Assembly: GCA_963931925.1 (NCBI GenBank) | Contig: OZ007574.1 | Coordinates: 39,252,438 to 39,316,437 of the forward strand | Length of the DNA: 64,000 nucleotides | Direction: 5' to 3' | Source of the DNA: Onchidella celtica | Taxonomy: Eukaryota > Mollusca > Gastropoda > Systellommatophora > Onchidiidae | Shown here: positions 57,643 to 64,000 of the stretch, piece after piece | How the letters are laid out: the number at the start of each line of letters is the position of its first letter | Position numbering within the stretch: the stretch's first letter is position 1 | Made by a program: the position numbers and the translations under genes | The notes under the pieces: generated by a model | Databases searched by the model: none | Told to the model about the DNA's origin: nothing | The model's input: the letters and a program-made list of their open reading frames with translations, nothing else

Positions 57643-57715
57643 ATCAGATTTACTCACCAAAGACATGTCTTTGATTCATTTGTATCAACAATAAAAAATG
57701 TGTCAATGTCCATTT
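57643..57715 (+). promoter_or_regulatory. Short 3' UTR with poly(A) signal
   Basis: An AATAAA hexamer at 57690-57695 lies 48 bases after the stop, followed by a GT-rich stretch (ATGTGTCAATGTCC). This is a reasonable cleavage and polyadenylation site, which implies a very short 3' UTR. Confidence 0.6.
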
Positions 57716-58330
57716 TTATAGCATTTTAACTAGGACAGCATACAGATGACAAAGCAATACAAGGGCCATGGGTGGAAAAACATATAAACATTTACAGTTT
57801 ATGTATATTTTATGTGACATAAATTGATTTTGAGTGCCTGGCCTGCTTGCTTCTCTGCCAGTCCATACTGGGACCCAAGAGCCATTACCATACCCATTTT
57901 AATTTCACTTTTATTTGATCTTATTTATAAGAATCTGAAAGCTGAAAACTAACCAAAAGTAAGATAACGAAAGAACATGAAAGGCAGAAAGTGACCGTTA
58001 TTATGCTGACATACCGTTAAACCCAAACTCAAAAAGCACCCATAGATAACTGCTTGGCCATGTCTCTCCTGAATCCCCCAAGAGAATACACTGTACAACC
58101 ATATTTTATGTGATGTTACCATTCAAACTGTTATTTCACAATACGGTACCTAGTGTGTATAGTTATCTCTTTGCATTTAATCCTGTGTGCGCACATCTCA
58201 GATGCAGTTTTATTTCAAGAAGGTTTAACCTGTTGAAAAATGTATGCCTTGCAAATGAACACACTTTATACAAGTGTGCTGTTTTGATTAACAGCTTATC
58301 TCTGATATCAGAATCCACTTTCAGTCAAGA
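57716..58330. other. 3' flank of host gene, no feature recognised
   Basis: AT-rich. Includes a 'gtgaccgttattatgctgacataccg' stretch that resembles repeats elsewhere, but nothing I can name. Confidence 0.4.
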
Positions 58331-58331
58331 C

Positions 58332-59165
58332 TTAGAGGGAAGCCAGACAGAAGTTGGCATAGCCCCCGTTTGGTGGCACGTCACCTCTTATTATGCATCA
58401 CACTAAAACACTACTAACAAGCCACACCACAATCCAGCTGCGTGCCAGCTGGATGCTAGCTGGGGGTAAGCCAGACCAAGGCTGGCATGTGGTGGCACGC
58501 CACCTAATTATTATGCAGCACACTAAAACACTACTAACAAGCCACACCACGACCCAGCTGGGTGCTAGCTGGAGGACCACCAATTGCTGGCGACAGATAT
58601 TATAGAGCAGTGCGGTATTATCACCAGACTGGTTTCAGCTCACCCGATTTTTAAAAATTCAAAGCAATATATTTAAAAATACTGAGGACGTCAGGGCATA
58701 ATTTTGTCATACAAGATAATAGTCTTCTCACCCGTTCCCATCATTTTAATAACCAATGTGTGGACTTCAGCGACTATAAGCAAAATTATTACCAAACAAT
58801 GCTTTCGGATCAGAATTGGGTCACGATGACCTACTCACTTTGTAAACACAATGGTGAGCAACACGACCCAGCTGGGTGCTTGCTGGAGGACCACCGATTG
58901 CTGGCGACAGATGTTATAGAGCAGTGCAGTATAATCACCAGCTATGAGACTGGTTTCAGCTCACCCGATTAAAAAATTCAAAGCAGTATATTTAAAAATA
59001 CTGAGAACATCTGTGCATAATTTTGTCAAACAAATAGTCTTCTCTTTAATAACAAATGTGTGGACTTTGATGATTATAATCAAAATTGTTACCAAACAAT
59101 GCTTTTGGATCAGAATTGGGTCATGATGACCTATTCACTTTGTAAACACAATGCGAGCAACGCAA
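58332..59165. repeat. Compound tandem repeat (120-bp and ~310-bp units)
   Basis: A 120-bp unit repeats once ('cactaaaacactactaacaa' at 58401 and 58521). A unit of 300-314 bp repeats once ('gacccagctgggtgct' at 58551 and 58865; 'aatgtgtggact' at 58755 and 59055). Confidence 0.8.
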
Positions 59166-61201
59166 CTTCCTCACGCCCCCGCCGCCAATACTTACTGTGT
59201 TTACACATCGGTTTGATGCAGAAAATGACCTCTGTTTGTTATGAAACTTGAGAGAGGGCTGATCATATGAACTTTAGCTTTAGAATGGTTTCATTTTTTT
59301 TTTCTAGCAGCCATAGAGGTTGAGTGGCACAAGTGAAGTTAAGTCACATGATTTGATAATTTGTTCTGTGTTCACTTTGAAGATTCATTGAGATCGACAG
59401 AAGGAAAGTTGGGGTTTATTTTTATAGATACCATTTCTAATTAAATACACCTGTCTTCTTTCTAATTCTATGCTATTTTAATTGCAGATAAAACATTGTG
59501 TTCTTGAAATCCGCCCCCAGGTCAGCGAACCATTAGCCCCTTGCTCGGTGCTGCGTCGCTCGGTCTCGCTAAGAGTGACTGACCAGGAATTCCCCAGTAA
59601 TGTACATGTATATATATTCTATTTATAGGGTCAGAACTGCCTAATTTAAAAACCAATGAAATGTCACGAGTTGTCCCATCAATCAATAGAAATGCCATGG
59701 CTGCGCGGGTTGGGATGGCAGCCATTTTCGGCAAACATAGTAATCACTGTGGCAACGCCACCAGCCGAGATCCAATCCCCAGTATGGAGCTGTACCACCC
59801 CAGCCTCAGCTTTGGTCTGGCTTACCCCTTATATTGGCAAAGGTCTACTTAATATATGTTATATGCCAAAGATGCTGCCCATACTAGTGCTTTCAGTTTG
59901 TACTAATTTCAATTTCTGTATTTATAAATAATGTAAGTTTCTGACATTTTACTTTTGTTTTGTTTTGTCCGACACTGAATTTATTGAATGCAATAGTTTT
60001 TCTTCTTTTTTTTCCTTTTCACAGTATTTGCAAGTGCTAAAAATGTGATAATTTATGCAAATCTTCAACTCATTCTTTTTGAGATTTAATGACAGTTTCA
60101 CCGGAAACCCGATCTTTTATGTTTTAACTAATGTCTGCTTAAACATTCTTGACTACCCATTATATGAATTGATTTTTTTTTTTTAAGGTTCAGCTTAATT
60201 GACTTCTGATTCTATCAGATTGTTTTGTAACTCATTCTTTCATGTTTGTTTGCCAGTTTGTAGCAGGTTAATTTGTGCAATATATCCAGGTCAGTAATAT
60301 GACATCACCTTGATGCTGCTTTATTCTATCTTCATCTCAAGGTGTTTTCAGGAAAAATCCTGTCTACACTTGTTGTAGTTAAATTTTCCAAGGTCTCAGA
60401 TCAACTTTTTAACATTGCGTAAAATCTCCTCCCAGGTGTGAAATACTCTCATGTTTTTCTTAAGAATGATAGAATATGCCTTGTTATGCCACACTATGGC
60501 TTTATCTCAATTTCTGTTAAAAGTGGTGATAGATTAAAGCAGTGCTGGAGGTGGCAGTGATTAATTGTTGATATTATACGTACAGCTTTCTTTTTTTACC
60601 GCAACTACAGAGTTCCAGATTGCCAGAAAGCCAGTTATAAAAATATATTTTTATCTTTGCTTCTTTGGTTGACCAATTCAGACTGGAGCTAATCTGTGGA
60701 CATTAGTATGTTTTTTACATATTTATATATTTCTTCCTTGTAAACCAAAGATTTTTTTCTTTTGAATGTAGAAAGTTTTACAGGATGATTTACATCACTC
60801 TTCAGGTGCTTAGAGATTGTTTCCATATTTTTGTATACTCAAGAGATGTTGCCTTCTTTCAGATATGTGAGAGTAAATAAAAATTGTTGCACCCTTGGTA
60901 TTATGTGCAAGTTGATACTGCCTTTTAACATTTGGCTGCTTTTGGACAGTAATTGATTATCACTGCTGGGAGTACATGTATTAATTACATCTCAGGTGTT
61001 CAGTACCAGCAATTTGCAATTGTATGTCCAGCTTAAAAAAAATCATTACATTAGTGTCAGTGCCTATCATGACCTCGGTTCTTGTTTGTTCCAACTCCAC
61101 TTTTTACGCAACTGACAAATTCAACTCTCACCTTTTTCTAACATTTGAAGCTCTACTATGATGATAAGGAGTTAGAATAAATTGGAATTGTGAAGCAGAC
61201 T
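59166..61201. other. Intergenic sequence without recognised features
   Basis: Mostly AT-rich. A short GC-richer stretch at 59640-59850 has two overlapping open frames, but I recognise no protein family and no splice context. Confidence 0.4.
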
Positions 61202-61207
61202 GATAAG

Positions 61208-61780
61208 CAGAGCTGCCAACCCACAGAAATGAATTTCAGGGACAAAACAGAAAGATTTCAGTGGCAGAGCATTTAGCCGGGGTCCAGGGGCCGCTTTAGG
61301 CCCTGGTGGGGTCCAGGGGCAAAGCGTTAAAAAGTTATCTAAATCACCCGCGTACTTCACCGATAGTCTATGCTCGCCATGCATCACTCATGTGGCTAAA
61401 ACAGGAATTGATGCCAGATTTTTAAATTTAAAATTGAAAACGCCAAAAAAAAAAATCCCGTAGCAGCCAACATTATAAACCGTGTATACATAAAAAAACA
61501 AAATGACACAAAAAATTTTGGCCACACCAGTCATCGTTTGTATAGCAGGACAATCTGGCAGTCGATATAGCCCGACCAACACGGCTCACGAAACCGGAGA
61601 TGGTCACGGGTCACGCTTACGGGTCAGTTTGTAGCCAATTCTTTAAAAAAAAAATTTTTTAATTACAAAAATAGAACAAAAAAGTATTTTCCGTGGCAAA
61701 TATTGTATTTCCGTTTGTCCGTGGCAAGAAAGTCATTTTCAGTGGCTGCCACGGAAATTCCGTGGCAGTTGGCAGCTCTG
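61208..61780. mobile_element. Small DNA transposon (MITE) with CAGAGCTGCCAAC ends
   Basis: Terminal inverted repeats CAGAGCTGCCAAC and GTTGGCAGCTCTG, flanked by a direct repeat GATAAG (61202-61207 and 61781-61786). 573 bp with no ORF of note. hAT-like ends, but hAT duplicates 8 bp, so the superfamily is left open. Confidence 0.65.
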
Positions 61781-61786
61781 GATAAG

Positions 61787-64000
61787 TGCCACAACTCATT
61801 TTAAACAAGTGTCAAAATGTGCATTTGTTATATCCCTTCTACATACTAAAGGATCTTCAGTTTTTTCAGAAAAAGGAGATGGAACAAACAAGAACCAAGG
61901 TTGGTTTTTTTAATGGAGAAAAACAGGTCTGGAAAGACAACTCATGCAGCTGGTTTGGATAAAAAAAAACCATCACCCACGACTACAGACAATAAAGTTC
62001 ATGCCAATGTAGTTGCACTGTTACCTACAGGTATAATTACATACTTCATAATTACATAGCCTTGAACAAAGCTACGCTGTAGTGACAGCTGTTGTAGACT
62101 AATTAATTACATCAGAATTGCTGTTCAAGGGTAATAAGACTCAAGCTAAAATTTTATCTGAAGTGTAACAAACACTTTCTGTTTATTTTCAATCTTGCAT
62201 ATAATGTGCAAATTGGCTATTTTACATTCTTTAAAAAACTTCATTTTCAAACATCCAGTTACTGCATATATAGTAAATTTGTATGTATTTCATCCAAATG
62301 ACCATCAAATCACAGAAAGGTTTAAGACCTGGGGTTAATAAATCCATTAATTTAAATGGATCCATACATAAATAAATACATGTATTGTCACAGTTTGTCA
62401 TGATGTATTTTGTGTGAGATTACACGAATGATAAGCTGAGAGTCTGTTTGCATCAAAATTTATTAATGCATGACTTTTACACAAGTTAGTTTTAAAAAAA
62501 AAAAAAGAGCTTGTGATCTTACATGTAATACAAATTTGATAATATGACAACATTCCAGCATGGATCAGCTATTGAGAGTCATCGCCACTGCAGTGCAACC
62601 AGAATTAGGCCCATCTTTACACTGGCAAATTTCCACCACAAGGAAGAAAATTAAAAATCCAGAAAACAGGCAATTATCATGGAAGATTCCCATCCCTACC
62701 TTTCATTACTGTGATTACACAAACCCCATTTAAGGAAAACAGCACTACGTTCTGTGCCCTAATATAATATTGTCACATTCCCTTAGACTGCTGTAACTAA
62801 AAATTTTGAAAAATGGATTTTTATAGTATATTCTGCTACATTCAAAGGTGTATTGAATGGTCTTGGTTATAGACGCCAAAGCTGAAGAATAGTCTTATAG
62901 ATAACTGAATAGCAAACTGAGACCAGTTGTGCTAAAAAAAAGCAGTTTTTTGTTTTCCCTGAAAAGTAGCCAAAATCGCTTACTACAGCTTTAGAGGACG
63001 ATGACAATATAAAATACAGTCTGAATGTACATGCACTGAAACAGAAGAAAAGAATGCCTGCCAGACTGTGAAATGACTAGGTGCAATGCACATCTGCAAT
63101 CAAATTTCATTCTGTACAAAACCTTGACAACAGTATCAGTATGGCGTGCCATTGATGTTCCAGCAGGACTACATTGGACTAATTCTTACAAAAAGTATGA
63201 ATAGGTAAAGAGTACTAGATCAAAAATCAGAAAAGCTGTGCAGGAAACAGTTGCATTAGGGGTTCTATGTATAGGCCTATGTGGAAAAGACCTGCTGTGA
63301 ATGACAGGCTGGTTTCCTCTGAGCATAACAGTGGACATCGTTCTCTCTCAGTAGAGGCTTGCAGTTGCAAACATATCATGTGTGCAGAACTGTTTAAACT
63401 TAACTTTGAACTAACCTGATTTAAGATCACTGAGAAACACTGTTATGTCCTGATTTCAAGTTGTGAAAAGTAAATCTTTGAAAGCAAATTTAACGTTTTC
63501 TCCCAAATGGGGCTGAGATTTTAACCTCTGGAAAAAATAGTTTACCCAAAGTAATCTGAAGATAATGAGATAGGCCTACCACATAGTATAGGACCTGCAG
63601 AAAAAGAAAAGCTCAAAATCTGAGTCAACAGTTTAACACCAGCAATCACAAATGCAGTCAAACATAAAACTGCAATTTAAGAATGGAATATTAGATGATG
63701 CATCATCACCACAGCCCAGACAAGAAGAAATGGTCACCGGTGCCACTCAAAAAAACTTCAACCCTCAGCTGATCTCTCTTGATTTTGATATAACAATAAC
63801 ATGCACATGTAATGGCACTGATATAAGTCTTCTTGATAATAATATTTCATTCACTTCAAAAGAAAAGAAAGTGTTATGAAGAGAACAATCTCAAGAAGAA
63901 AAACATACACATGTTCAATGTAGGAATCATATTCTTTATGACTAGTCAGGGAAGTGGGATACATGCAATAATGCATTAATTATTGCATAAACTCAGAGTA
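61787..64000. other. Intergenic sequence, one weak exon candidate
   Basis: AT-rich. A stretch at 61870-62030 is open in one frame and has cag and gtataa at its ends, but there is no partner exon or known motif. An unspliced 75-codon frame at 63652-63879 is also unsupported. Confidence 0.35.

Noticed and set aside
2310-57642. Bacterial contamination as the source of the PEP-synthase-like coding sequence
   Set aside because: The coding sequence is divided into 35 exons with consistent GT-AG introns full of animal transposons, so it is a genuine nuclear gene.
59656-59931. Two overlapping + strand frames of 63 and 91 codons
   Set aside because: No known family, no splice context, and two frames open at once point to base composition.
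63652-63879. 75-codon frame near the right edge
   Set aside because: Plain AT-rich sequence with no motif, promoter or homologous pattern I can name.
1-64000. CRISPR arrays, bacterial operons, rRNA genes
   Set aside because: No regularly spaced short repeats, no prokaryotic gene organisation and no rRNA-like sequence seen; this is spliced animal DNA.

Overview
This is animal nuclear DNA: AT-rich, intron-dense and full of nested transposable elements. It fits an invertebrate, most likely a mollusc or other lophotrochozoan. That guess rests on a many-exon gene for a phosphoenolpyruvate-synthase / rifampicin-phosphotransferase-like protein together with a GMR1-type Ty3/Gypsy element, tRNA-derived SINEs and several families of TTAA-flanked DNA transposons. 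The species cannot be fixed from sequence alone.

One host gene on the + strand runs through most of the window. I could trace 35 coding exons from 2310 to 57642. Splice phases agree at every junction, giving 1152 complete residues and a stop; a poly(A) signal follows at 57690. The 5' end of the gene lies left of the window. The visible protein has an N-terminal region of about 240 residues with no assigned function, an ATP-grasp (PPDK N-terminal) domain, a long middle domain, and a C-terminal swivelling phosphohistidine domain with a Ser-His-Gly active site. It stops there, with no C-terminal PEP-binding barrel. That is the layout of rifampicin phosphotransferase rather than true PEP synthase.

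Nearly all other content is mobile DNA inside the introns. 1-2110: 5' LTR, primer site and partial gag of a minus-strand Ty3/Gypsy element. 6883-7919 and 54885-56017: two inverted copies of a piggyBac-like non-autonomous element. 10421-11178: 5'-truncated LINE. 11337-12010 and 28378-28947: a second TTAA-flanked family. 13339-15765: a 2.4-kb foldback. 16881-18330: an internally duplicated repeat. 20677-24908: a SINE split by an antisense APE-type LINE with an open 1043-codon ORF. 28248-29604 and 30754-31918: pogo/Tigger-like MITEs. 33139-34111: a deleted pogo element. 36357-45433: a complete, very young GMR1-like LTR retrotransposon with TSD GCTAT. 50373-51091, 56644-57397 and 61208-61780: further small DNA elements.

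The most notable points are: the GMR1 element's inverted pol order (integrase before reverse transcriptase); its gag and pol in one frame split only by TGA followed by CAATCA, a readthrough-type context; a 121-bp perfect inverted repeat bracketing four host exons; and a pogo-like insertion that begins 7 bases into an intron, within the 5' splice-site consensus. Downstream of the host gene (57.7-64 kb) I recognise no further gene, only tandem repeats and one small transposon.
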